Assembly: GCF_007859395.1 (NCBI RefSeq)
Contig: NZ_VOHD01000009.1
Location: forward strand, 248,001 to 312,000
DNA from: Planomicrobium sp. CPCC 101110
GTDB taxonomy: Bacteria; Bacillota; Bacilli; Bacillales_A; Planococcaceae
Direction: 5' to 3'
DNA: 64,000 nucleotides
The notes below the pieces were generated by a model, which searched no databases, was not told the origin of the DNA, and saw only the letters and a program-made list of their open reading frames with translations. The position numbers and the translations under genes are program-made. Positions 50,755-58,551 of this stretch are shown piece after piece. Each line of letters starts with the position of its first letter. The first letter of the stretch is position 1.

Positions 50755-51050
50755 CTTTTTTCTCTCCCGTCCGTTTGTTTCTTGCTCATTGACTAGCTTT
50801 GAAATCACTTCCAGCGTCATCAAGCTTCTTAACCGCACTCTGCTGTTCTGCTGTAATGCTCCGCTTTTAGCCATACCCCGACTGTTCCTAAAATACTCCA
50901 GTTTATAAGCGGAAAAACGCTTTGTCATTGAAACTACAGCGTTTACCCAATTTTCGAATAGGAATGTTTACAGGAAGAAAGTTTTGTTTTTGGAAGACGG
51001 AATGTTGCCGCCATACCTATGAAAAACGAATTAAGGAAGAAGTTGAAGTG

Positions 51051-51383
51051 ATGTGAGTTAAACGCCCTATTCCAAGAGCTAAAGAATTGGACAATCCATA
51101 GCCACTTATTGAAGAAGGCTTCTGTTTTATGCAAGCTGCAGGCGAGCGCTTGAATCTGATGTTTTCGAAACCTGTTTAACGGCCAAAAAGTTCGCGTTGG
51201 CATCGCTGTGCCGGCAAATGGATGACCGTCATGGCGATGCAGCCGTTCTTCAAATATTTCATTGAAAATATCAGCTATACTGTACCGGAACAGGATTTAG
51301 AGCACCATATGTCACGCATGCCGACGATGCCGAAAAGCCGGTGTATCATCAGTAAAGCCCAGCAGCCGTCAGAACATAAGTAA
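51051..51383 (+). pseudogene. CYP152 fatty-acid peroxygenase pseudogene with large internal deletion
   Basis: Degraded relative of Bacillus YbdT (CYP152A1, about 420 aa). Three collinear pieces remain. First is the N-terminal PIPRAKELDNP-stop-PLIEEGFCFMQ (stop TAG at 51099; the ATG at 51051 is itself followed by a TGA). Next, in another frame, CRRALESDVFETCLTAKKF. Then, back in the first frame from 51201, comes the haem-ligand end HRCAGKWMTVMAM and YTVPEQDLEHHMSRMPTMPK to a TAA at 51381. About 330 internal residues are missing. The gene is dead: two stops, a frameshift and no catalytic core. Confidence 0.75.
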
Positions 51384-51452
51384 AAGCCGAATTGACAGGG
51401 AATCCAAAGTCTTATAGTATGGGTTAGTAAAACCAAATCACCCGGTATCGGG

Positions 51453-51490
51453 AGAGGTTCATAGCATTTTACCCTCTATAAAAAACTATG
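51453..51490 (+). promoter_or_regulatory. preQ1-I riboswitch
   Basis: AGAGGTTCATAGCATTTTACCCTCTATAAAAAACTA fits the class I preQ1 aptamer: stem AGAGG/CCTCT, loop C-rich segment, and an A-rich tail that forms the H-type pseudoknot. It precedes queF, the expected target. The expression platform is the terminator at 51505-51538. Confidence 0.92.
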
Positions 51491-51504
51491 GATTGTTGAA
51501 ACTC

Positions 51505-51538
51505 AGCCAAATCCAGATGCGATTTGGCTTTTTCTTTT
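51505..51538 (+). terminator. preQ1 riboswitch expression-platform terminator
   Basis: AGCCAAATC-cagatgc-GATTTGGCT followed by TTTTCTTTT, 15 nt after the aptamer and upstream of queF. High preQ1 would favour termination. Confidence 0.85.
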
Positions 51539-51596
51539 GTCCGTTATTATTTTTTATAGGGCGCTCTCAAACCGGCATTATAAGGAGGCCTTTTCA

Positions 51597-52091
51597 ATGG
51601 CAGGAAGAAACGAAGAAACATTAGACCACTTATCACTTCTCGGCAATCAAAACACAAAATATAAATTTGAATACGATCCGGATATCCTTGAGCCGATCGA
51701 TAATTTGCATACACGGGACTATTTTGTAAAGTTCAATTGCCCAGAATTCACTTCACTTTGCCCGCAGACCGGCCAACCGGATTTCGCGACAATTTACTTG
51801 AGCTTTATTCCTGATAAAAAGCTGGTAGAAAGCAAGTCGTTGAAGCTCTACTTGTTCAGCTTCCGCAATCACGGCGATTTCCATGAAGACGTTGTCAACA
51901 TCATTATGAATGATTTGATCAAATTGATGGATCCCCGCTACATTGAAGTCTGGGGCAAATTTACACCGCGCGGCGGCTTGTCGATCGATCCTTATACCAA
52001 TTACGGCAAACCGGGAACAAAATATGAAGAAATGGCTTCTTACCGCATGATGAACCACGATATGTATCCGGAAACCATCACGAACCGTTAA
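51597..52091 (+). CDS. queF: NADPH-dependent preQ0 reductase
   Basis: Reduces 7-cyano-7-deazaguanine (preQ0) to preQ1 in queuosine synthesis, a unimodular QueF of 164 aa. Active-site Cys and Asp lie in [20 protein letters not shown] (Cys thioimide; Asp general acid), and the QueF motif is [23 protein letters not shown] 51597 follows TAAGGAGG by 8 nt. It is controlled by the preQ1 riboswitch just upstream. No queC/D/E are adjacent. Confidence 0.96.
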   Translation: MAGRNEETLDHLSLLGNQNTKYKFEYDPDILEPIDNLHTRDYFVKFNCPEFTSLCPQTGQPDFATIYLSFIPDKKLVESKSLKLYLFSFRNHGDFHEDVVNIIMNDLIKLMDPRYIEVWGKFTPRGGLSIDPYTNYGKPGTKYEEMASYRMMNHDMYPETITNR

Positions 52092-52107
52092 ACCCATCAA
52101 TAAAATC

Positions 52108-52145
52108 AAAAAAGCCGGAAGCATTGGAGCTTCCGGCTTTTTTTT
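52108..52145. terminator. queF terminator
   Basis: AAAAAAGCCGGAAG-cattggag-CTTCCGGCTTTTTTTT; also placed to serve the convergent nuclease-like gene. Confidence 0.92.
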
Positions 52146-52157
52146 GCAATATACAGT

Positions 52158-53000
52158 TTACGCTTTTTGAAGCTCTGATACTGTCGGCTGTTCTGTAAGC
52201 TTTTTCGTTTTCATGACGATCAAATCGGCAAGAATCGGAAGATGGTCGGATACGGCTGTATCCATCACCGCTGTTTGGGCAACATCAAATTCGTCGTCCA
52301 TGAAAATGTAGTCAATGCGCGTAACCGGTTTTAACAGTTCCCCGGCAGCTTCATTTTTATAAGAAGCAGGATACGTATACGCATCCCCTCTTTTCATCTT
52401 TAAAAAGACATCTGAAAACTCTTTTTTCATTTTCTTCATTTGGATATGGTCAGGTGCCGCATTGAAATCCCCGGCAATAATCCGAGGGAAGCGGTCATTG
52501 CCCGCTATATCAAGAAGTTCATTTATGCTGACTTCCAGTTCTTCGTCCTTAAAAGCTAGATGGGTATTATAAACACTGATATAAGACCCTTTCACTTCAA
52601 TGACCGCTTTCAGTATGCCTCGCTGTTCGTTATGTCCAATCGGAGTGATCACTTGGCGCAAAAGGTGATTTTCAAAATACTTGATCGGATATTTGCTTAA
52701 AATTGCGTTTCCATACTGGGGTCTCGGCATATCGGGCGCTTCAGGCTCCAAATCCAATGTTGCCCCGAATGCTGCATGCATCCCCAATCGTCTGCTCAGC
52801 CAATCCACTTGATCGACAAAGGAACTACGTGCTGAAAAATGGCGGTCTACTTCTTGCAAGGCTATAATGCCAGCGCAGGAATCTTCAATCACTGAAGCCG
52901 TTTTCTCCAAATCTACAGTACCATCCATTCCCAAACCATGAGCGATATTGAACGACATTACTTTAACAGAAACGATTGGAGCCATTTTCTTTTCAGCCAC
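52158..53000 (-). CDS. Endonuclease/exonuclease/phosphatase-family protein
   Basis: 280-aa EEP (DNase I-like) fold metallohydrolase: VMSFNIAHGLGMDGTVDLEK, IIALQEVDRHF (metal-binding Glu), VYNTHLAFKDEE, IIAGDFNAAPD (Asp-x-Asn), TRIDYIFMD and AVSDHLPILADL (catalytic Asp-His). No signal peptide, so cytoplasmic. Substrate could be nucleic acid, inositol phosphate or lipid. Start is GTG at 53000, 5 nt after AGAGGA. Confidence 0.9.
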   Translation of the reverse strand: MAEKKMAPIVSVKVMSFNIAHGLGMDGTVDLEKTASVIEDSCAGIIALQEVDRHFSARSSFVDQVDWLSRRLGMHAAFGATLDLEPEAPDMPRPQYGNAILSKYPIKYFENHLLRQVITPIGHNEQRGILKAVIEVKGSYISVYNTHLAFKDEELEVSINELLDIAGNDRFPRIIAGDFNAAPDHIQMKKMKKEFSDVFLKMKRGDAYTYPASYKNEAAGELLKPVTRIDYIFMDDEFDVAQTAVMDTAVSDHLPILADLIVMKTKKLTEQPTVSELQKA

Positions 53001-53175
53001 TATAATCCTCTCCCTTTCGAATAAAACAAATCACAGGCTAGAGTGCTATAGTTATCATTATAGCAAAGAAAACATGAAAATGTATTTACTTTATGTAAAT
53101 TATATGAATATTTTATTAACTTTTCGTTAATATCTAAATGAGTCTAAATAATTAGACCCATTTTCTTTTACAACC

Positions 53176-53943
53176 TTACAAGTGGCTGAAACCTGTATAG
53201 AATTGGATCGAATCTCGCAAAAACCGTGCGGTTCCCGGTTGGCCCTTATCGTAATAGGCGCTGAACCGTTCATCTTCGACATACATTTGAGCAAGGCCTG
53301 CGTGTGCTTCTTTGGTGTATTCGGGCCATGTATACATCAACCATTGTTTGTGAAGGCTAGCCGCTTTTTGTGCAATGGGGCTTTTGGGATCTCCAGCTTT
53401 GAACGCTTCCGCCAGTACAGCTTGAAGTTCTTTTTCCAAACGGGTAAATTCCGTATATTGCCCTTCTGTCATATTGAGCATATGAGCGTTTGATGCATCA
53501 ACTATGTCATCTCCGTATTTCTCCCGAACTTCTTGCCCATACTGCTTTTCATTGTCATCAATCAGCTTTTGTTTGAAGCCTTCAAATTTCTTGTTGTCAG
53601 CCATTTCACTCTTCCCTTCTGCTGCGGAAATAGTATTTTCCACATTATTGATCAAGAGGTCAAGCTGCCGGCGTTTAGCGAGAAGCTGTTCCAAGTGCTG
53701 TCTTAAAGCAGCGGAACTGTCGAACAATGGGTCATTGACTATTTTCTTGATATGGTCCAAATCCAATCCTAACTCCCGGTAAAAAAGGATGTGCTGCAGC
53801 TTGGCCACTTCATTTTTCCCATAGATGCGATATCCGGATGAATTTTTTCTGGCCGGCTTCAACATTCCGATTTCATCATAATATCGCAGCGTCCGTGCGC
53901 TGACTCCCGCTATTTCCCCCAGTTTTTGAACGGTGTACTCCAT
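53176..53943 (-). CDS. MerR-family regulator with TipAS antibiotic-recognition domain
   Basis: 255-aa transcription activator. N-terminal MerR HTH: YTVQKLGEIAGVSARTLRYY then DEIGMLKPARKNSSGYRIYG, and a coiled coil to about residue 120. The C-terminal TipAS domain (HMLNMTEGQYTEFTRLEKEL; YDKGQPGTARFLRDSIQFYT) binds drugs or peptides in TipA/Mta relatives. The ATG at 53943 follows GGGAGG by 7 nt. Its own promoter has the MerR-type 19-bp spacer with an inverted repeat, so it probably regulates itself. The Fsr-type efflux gene lies directly upstream on the same strand. Confidence 0.9.
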   Translation of the reverse strand: MEYTVQKLGEIAGVSARTLRYYDEIGMLKPARKNSSGYRIYGKNEVAKLQHILFYRELGLDLDHIKKIVNDPLFDSSAALRQHLEQLLAKRRQLDLLINNVENTISAAEGKSEMADNKKFEGFKQKLIDDNEKQYGQEVREKYGDDIVDASNAHMLNMTEGQYTEFTRLEKELQAVLAEAFKAGDPKSPIAQKAASLHKQWLMYTWPEYTKEAHAGLAQMYVEDERFSAYYDKGQPGTARFLRDSIQFYTGFSHL

Positions 53944-53965
53944 TTCATCACCTCCCGGCAACTTA

Positions 53966-53996
53966 ACTCTACACCTTTACGCAACGTCAAGGTCAA
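53966..53996 (-). promoter_or_regulatory. MerR-type promoter with operator in a 19-bp spacer
   Basis: On the minus strand TTGACC (53991-53996) and TAGAGT (53966-53971) are 19 bp apart. The spacer carries the 21-bp inverted repeat ACCTTGAC/GTAAAGGT (53973-53993). Overlong spacers with such a repeat are the hallmark of promoters that MerR proteins untwist on ligand binding. Confidence 0.8.
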
Positions 53997-54097
53997 GTGA
54001 GATTTCATGTTAATTGCTGCCCGTGAACAAGCAATTGTTTCGTTCCGGTTCCCTTGGCATTTACAGAAGCGGCATCTCCATTTCCTGGCTTTCCTGT

Positions 54098-55312
54098 TTA
54101 GTATGCTGCATCCTGCTTTTTATCCCTGGGCAGCCATAATCCGGCAAGCCCGATGATCGGCAAGAATGAAACGATGACCATCGTTTCGTAGACACCGATC
54201 GCATCCATCAGCATGCCGATTACGACACCGCCGATCGCCCCCATGCCAAAAGCCAAACCAACGGTCAGCCCGGACATCGTCCCGATTTTACTCGGCACCA
54301 ATTCCTGGGCATATACGACGGTCACTGAGAAGCTCAGCATAATGAAAAAGCCGATGAGCGCAAGCAAGACGGCAACTGCAAAGAGCGGAACATACGGCAG
54401 CACTGCCGCAAGTGGTATCGGCACAAGAAGCGACAGCACAATGACATTTTTCCGGCCGACTTTATCCGCTAATGGCCCGCCAAAAAACGTGCCCACCGCA
54501 CCGACAGCTAAAAACAGAAAAACATATAATTGCCCTTGCTGAATCGTCAGGCTGTATGTTTCCATCAAATGAAAAATATAAAAGCTGGTCATGTTCGTTA
54601 CATAAAACGAACGGGCGAAAATGATGATCAGCAACAGTGCAAGCGCTGCCCCTACTTGCTTTCTAGTCATTTTCGGCAATGAAGAAAGAATGGTTTTTTT
54701 CTGTTTTTCCAGTTTTTCCTGAGCTAGCCGTTCCTTGTACCAAAAAGAAATCCGCATCAAAATAAAAATGCCGATAGCTGCGACGATTAAAAACAATGCG
54801 GCGCCCCTCTGTCCAAGCGGCACAAGGATGAATGCGCTGATCAATGGCGCGAGTGCTTGCCCAGAGTTGCCTCCGACCTGGTAGATTGACTGGGACAATC
54901 CCCGTTTTGATTCTGCAGCCATGAATGATACACGGGAACCTTCAGGATGGAAAATAGCTGATCCAAAACCTAGGAATATCACCGCTACAAGAATCATCCA
55001 GTATTCAGGAGCGAACGCCAAACCCGCTATTCCAAGAAATGAACTTGTCATACCGATTGGCAAGGCGAAAGGCATGGGCTTCCGGTCGCTGATATAGCCA
55101 ACCACCGGCTGCAAAACAGAGGCCACCATATTCAATGCAAACGCAATGAGCCCCAATTGCGTATAGGTCAAGCCAAGATCAGCTTCTAAAATAGGAAACA
55201 TTGCCGGAATGACTGCTTGGAGCGAATCATTCAGCAAATGGCATGCGCCTATTGCAAACATAATCGAATAAACCGGATTTCCCGCTGCTTGAGAAGAAAT
55301 TGCTTTTGCCAT
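54098..55312 (-). CDS. fsr: MFS efflux transporter (fosmidomycin resistance Fsr-like)
   Basis: 12-TM major facilitator of 404 aa. Fsr-type sequences: CHLLNDSLQAVIPAMFPILE, LNMVASVLQPVVGYISDRKP (motif A variant), GFGSAIFHPEGSRVSFMA and GLSQSIYQVGGNSGQALAPL. Homologues give fosmidomycin or arabinose-analogue resistance; the true substrate here is unknown. It lies immediately upstream of the MerR/TipAS regulator, same strand, and could be controlled by it. GGAGG lies 7 nt before the ATG. Confidence 0.88.
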   Translation of the reverse strand: MAKAISSQAAGNPVYSIMFAIGACHLLNDSLQAVIPAMFPILEADLGLTYTQLGLIAFALNMVASVLQPVVGYISDRKPMPFALPIGMTSSFLGIAGLAFAPEYWMILVAVIFLGFGSAIFHPEGSRVSFMAAESKRGLSQSIYQVGGNSGQALAPLISAFILVPLGQRGAALFLIVAAIGIFILMRISFWYKERLAQEKLEKQKKTILSSLPKMTRKQVGAALALLLIIIFARSFYVTNMTSFYIFHLMETYSLTIQQGQLYVFLFLAVGAVGTFFGGPLADKVGRKNVIVLSLLVPIPLAAVLPYVPLFAVAVLLALIGFFIMLSFSVTVVYAQELVPSKIGTMSGLTVGLAFGMGAIGGVVIGMLMDAIGVYETMVIVSFLPIIGLAGLWLPRDKKQDAAY

Positions 55313-55401
55313 GGCAGTGCCTCCAATAAACTTTTATAGAATGCTTCCATTATAGAACAATTCCTGCCGGCCAGAAATCCTCAGTACTTTTTGTCCCATG
55401 C

Positions 55402-55438
55402 AAAAAACACTTGCGGAAGTGATTCCACAAGTGTTTCT
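55402..55438 (-). terminator. Terminator of the DUF3817 gene
   Basis: On the minus strand AAACACTTG-tggaatcacttccg-CAAGTGTTT followed by TTT. Confidence 0.8.
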
Positions 55439-55743
55439 TAAATGGCTTGGGCTTTTTGCCAATTTTTCAGCCGGTGATCCAAAATGAAATTTCCGAACGG
55501 GATAAATGCCGATATGATTGCGCCAGCTGCAAAGCGCAAAGGCCATTTCACTGCAAATGTGGCATAAACAATCGCTGCGCAATAAAGGGTAAACAGTCCG
55601 CCGTGGATAGCTCCTACTACGCTGACCACTTCCGGCAAATCAAAACCATATTTTAACGGCATGGCGATAAACAGCAAAACCAAAAGCGAAATTCCTTCCA
55701 AAAATCCCATAAATCGAAATTGTCCGAGTGCATTCTTAAACAT
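55438..55743 (-). CDS. DUF3817 membrane protein
   Basis: 101-residue protein with three TM spans: FRFMGFLEGISLLVLLFIAM, VVSVVGAIHGGLFTLYCAAI and LRFAAGAIISAFIPFGNFIL, then DHRLKNW. This is the DUF3817 (YdzA-like) pattern with G-x-x-E-G near TM1 and G-x-H-G in TM2. Function unknown. GGGAGG lies 8 nt before the ATG. Confidence 0.88.
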   Translation of the reverse strand: MFKNALGQFRFMGFLEGISLLVLLFIAMPLKYGFDLPEVVSVVGAIHGGLFTLYCAAIVYATFAVKWPLRFAAGAIISAFIPFGNFILDHRLKNWQKAQAI

Positions 55744-55911
55744 CCATTACCCCTCCCAATCTAGTATCCATTATAAAAGCGGCGGGGCTGGCATGTACAG
55801 TTTTCCAGCAGGAAGTTATACAAAAAAATTCGCATGCCTTCAATGTTTCGCCATAGTTTGTCGAACCATGTTTCAGCGGAAGGGAAAATGTGCCAAAACA
55901 AAACCATAAAC

Positions 55912-57105
55912 TTACTGCAGTTTTACGAACAGCACTTTCAGATAATCGCCTTCTTTGAATTCTTTTTGCACGCGAAAATCACTCGGCAAAGTAAATTCTT
56001 CCACAATGGTGTATTTCTTCCCTAAGTCTTTGAACGCTTTATCGATAAACCCTTTGAACTTTTTCATGCCAAAAGAAGCACTGTTTGTTGAAGCGACAAT
56101 GACGCCATCATCCTCTGTAATTTCAATCGCTTCCTTCATCAAATTCGTATAGTCTTTTGCCGAGCTGAATGTATATTTTTTTGAACGCGCAAAGCTTGGA
56201 GGATCTAGGATGACCAAATCAAATTTCATTTCTTTGCGCTTCGCATAGTTGAAGTAATTGAAAACATCCATGACGAGAATGTCATGGCTTTCATAATCGA
56301 TGTTGTTGACACTGAACTGTTCGATTGTTTTGCTGGAGCTGCGCTTTGCCAAATCGACGCTTGTGGTTTTCACGGCTCCGCCGATGGCCGCTGCGACTGA
56401 GAACGCACCCGTATACGAAAACGTATTCAACACTGTTTTTCCCTTGGCGTATTTTTCTTTTATTTTATTGCGCACATCGCGTTGATCGAGGAAGATTCCG
56501 GTCATTGCGCCGTCATTCAAATAGACGGCATAATGGATGTTGTTTTCCTTGACGATCAACGGAAAATCACCGCGCCCTCCCGCCACGAAATCGTCTTCTT
56601 CAATATACTGCCCTTTTGTATCAAATCGTTTTTTCTGGTAAATGCCCTTGAAATCCACGAGGTTTTTTAGAGCTGCAATAACTTCTTCTTTAAACGTATA
56701 CATGCCTTCACTGTACCAGCTGAGCATGTAATAGCCGTCGAAGTAATCGACCGTCAGTCCCCCAAACCCGTCGCCTTCCCCATTAAAAACCCGGAAAGCT
56801 GTTGTCGAGGGGTTGTCAAAAAAGGATTCCCGCTTTGCAAGAGCCTCTGCCAGTTTTTCTTGAATAAAATTCTGGTCGATCGCATCATGCTCATTGCGCG
56901 TCAGGACCCAGCCGTATCCCTTGTTCTGTTTGCCGAAATAGCCTTTGGCGATAAAACGGCCCTGCTTGTCCGTCAATCGTAAAATCGCGCCTTCTGCCCT
57001 AATGGCTTCAATGTTTTCCACTGATTCTTTGGTAATCAGCGGGTAGCCTTTAGCAAAGTCCGCTTTGAATTTGTCATTCACTTTTATCGAAATTTCCGTT
57101 TTCAT
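55912..57105 (-). CDS. Class I SAM-dependent rRNA methyltransferase (RlmI/YwbD type)
   Basis: About 397-aa PUA plus methyltransferase protein like E. coli RlmI, which makes m5C1962 in 23S rRNA. N-terminal PUA domain (GAILRLTDKQGRFIAKGYFG), then GYYMLSWYSEGMYTF. SAM-binding motifs are VLNTFSYTGAFSVAAAIGGA and FDLVILDPPSFARSKKYTFS; the CxxC region and catalytic Cys of some RlmI proteins are not obvious. Start among three close ATGs; 57105 is taken, 8 nt after AGGA. Confidence 0.88.
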   Translation of the reverse strand: MKTEISIKVNDKFKADFAKGYPLITKESVENIEAIRAEGAILRLTDKQGRFIAKGYFGKQNKGYGWVLTRNEHDAIDQNFIQEKLAEALAKRESFFDNPSTTAFRVFNGEGDGFGGLTVDYFDGYYMLSWYSEGMYTFKEEVIAALKNLVDFKGIYQKKRFDTKGQYIEEDDFVAGGRGDFPLIVKENNIHYAVYLNDGAMTGIFLDQRDVRNKIKEKYAKGKTVLNTFSYTGAFSVAAAIGGAVKTTSVDLAKRSSSKTIEQFSVNNIDYESHDILVMDVFNYFNYAKRKEMKFDLVILDPPSFARSKKYTFSSAKDYTNLMKEAIEITEDDGVIVASTNSASFGMKKFKGFIDKAFKDLGKKYTIVEEFTLPSDFRVQKEFKEGDYLKVLFVKLQ

Positions 57106-57217
57106 CATTCTCATCCTATCTGTAGAACCCTTTAATCTTATACCCAGTGTAATACAAAGCGCCTTTCTTTTATACCGATTGCTTTTATGGATGCTCTCTG
57201 AACGCTTTTAGCCCATA

Positions 57218-57250
57218 TAAAAAGCGTTTTGCATTTCTGCAAAACGCATA
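57218..57250 (-). terminator. Terminator of the SpoIIAA-like gene
   Basis: On the minus strand ATGCGTTTTGC-agaaat-GCAAAACGC followed by TTTTTAT. Confidence 0.85.
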
Positions 57251-57252
57251 TC

Positions 57253-57609
57253 TTATGCTTGAATCCATTCCCAAGCCTTTTCCATCTCGGTCAATGTAAA
57301 ATGCTCGGTTTTGACGCCCGGCAAGTATCCACTCGCTTCGGTAAGGCCTTTAAGCCATTTGTTGTCGCTCACAACAGCCATTTTCCCATACTGGCTCCAC
57401 CGCTTCACATCAATTTTCACTTCTTCGGCTACAGCTTTAAAAGCCGCCCCATCAAAATCATAGACAACTGCATATACGTTAAACTTCCCGTCTTCTTCGA
57501 ACTTCTCCTGAATCACTTTGTCCAGTTTTTCCAAATCTTCTTTTTTCACTTTGCCGTTTACTTCAACTGCAATTGTATGGAAATCCTTGCTAGGAACCAA
57601 CGTCAACAT
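57253..57609 (-). CDS. SpoIIAA-like (STAS-related) protein
   Basis: 118-aa protein of the SpoIIAA-like family: MLTLVPSKDFHTIAVEVNGK, VKKEDLEKLDKVIQEKFEED, then VYAVVYDFDGAAFKAVAEEV and MAVVSDNKWLKGLTEASGYL. This is the STAS-like fold used in small lipid- or protein-binding proteins; no conserved phospho-Ser is evident. AAAGGAGG lies about 9 nt before the ATG at 57609. Role unknown. Confidence 0.85.
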   Translation of the reverse strand: MLTLVPSKDFHTIAVEVNGKVKKEDLEKLDKVIQEKFEEDGKFNVYAVVYDFDGAAFKAVAEEVKIDVKRWSQYGKMAVVSDNKWLKGLTEASGYLPGVKTEHFTLTEMEKAWEWIQA

Positions 57610-57794
57610 GCGCACACTCCTCCTTTCATCTTGAAAACTTACCATTCTTCTTCCCTATCATTGCGGCTTCAAACAAGCATACATTTCCCTATTCTTCTAT
57701 GAAGATACGATATATTGCATAAAACAACCTTTTTGAATAGTTAAAATTGGTGTATACTGGATGTAGCATATAAAAGAAGAAAGGGGAAACTGCA

Positions 57795-58457
57795 ATGCCG
57801 GTCCCAGTAAATCACCCGAAACCTGTCCGTGTTACTGCAAAAGAAAGTGCATACCTGCAATTACAGCAATGGATTATAGATGGCACGCTGCAACCCGATG
57901 AGAAATTGGTAGATACCGACTTAGCACAAGCGTTAAGCTTAAGCAGAACCCCTATTCGTGAAGCCCTGCAGCTTCTTGAAGCACAAGGTTTTGTTGAAAT
58001 GTTTCCTGGCAAGACGACGCGTGTAACAAAAGTACACAAGGAAGATATTGTCCACCTCCTCCCTCCTGTAGCGGTGCTCCAAGCTTTGGCAGCAGAACTG
58101 GCGATTCCGAACATGGACAGCCAGTCGTTTGACATGCTGAAAGAAACCAACAAACGGTTTGCCCGGGCGATAAAAGCGGACGACAACTTCTCTGCTCTCA
58201 AGATTGACGAAGAGTTTCACCAGCTGATTGTAGATGCTGCACAAAATCCTTATGTGCACAATATGCTTGACCACTTGCAATCACATGTCAGAAGGCAGTT
58301 TTTCCATAACTCACTGATTTTGACCGCCGGTTCGTATGATACGCACGAAAGGATCATCCGCGCCCTTGAAGAAAAGGATGCCGCAGAAGTATCACGATTG
58401 ATGAAGGCCAATTGGATTAGAACAATCGACGAATTGACTGCTCCAGCAAATGCTTAA
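57795..58457 (+). CDS. GntR-family (FCD) transcriptional regulator
   Basis: 220-aa repressor: GntR winged helix (AYLQLQQWIIDGTLQPDEKL, then LSRTPIREALQLLEAQGFVE) and a C-terminal FCD ligand-binding domain (FHQLIVDAAQNPYVHNMLDH; the metal-binding His pattern includes GSYDTHERIIRALEEKD). Upstream TGTATACTGGATGTAGCATA contains a GTATAC core often bound by FCD regulators, so autoregulation is plausible. The target is unknown; convergent brnQ is the nearest neighbour. Confidence 0.9.
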   Translation: MPVPVNHPKPVRVTAKESAYLQLQQWIIDGTLQPDEKLVDTDLAQALSLSRTPIREALQLLEAQGFVEMFPGKTTRVTKVHKEDIVHLLPPVAVLQALAAELAIPNMDSQSFDMLKETNKRFARAIKADDNFSALKIDEEFHQLIVDAAQNPYVHNMLDHLQSHVRRQFFHNSLILTAGSYDTHERIIRALEEKDAAEVSRLMKANWIRTIDELTAPANA

Positions 58458-58468
58458 TGCGTACAATA

Positions 58469-58511
58469 GAAAAAGCTGTTCCAAAACCTCGGTTTTGGAA
58501 CAGCTTTTTTT
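58469..58511. terminator. Bidirectional terminator
   Basis: AAAAAGCTGTTCCAAAAC-ctcg-GTTTTGGAACAGCTTTTTTT between the GntR gene and convergent brnQ. Confidence 0.92.
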
Positions 58512-58551
58512 GAAGCCGACCCGATATTTCGGACTGGCCTTTAATGCTTGA

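Noticed and set aside
50943-51060. ISL3-type transposase N-terminus (Cys-rich frame) before the P450 remnant
   Set aside because: A short Cys/His-rich translation suggested a zinc finger, but it stops after about 30 codons and no terminal inverted repeats were found.
50943-51203. 86-codon minus-strand frame over the CYP152 remnant
   Set aside because: It runs antisense to the recognised P450 fragments and has no ribosome binding site or family.
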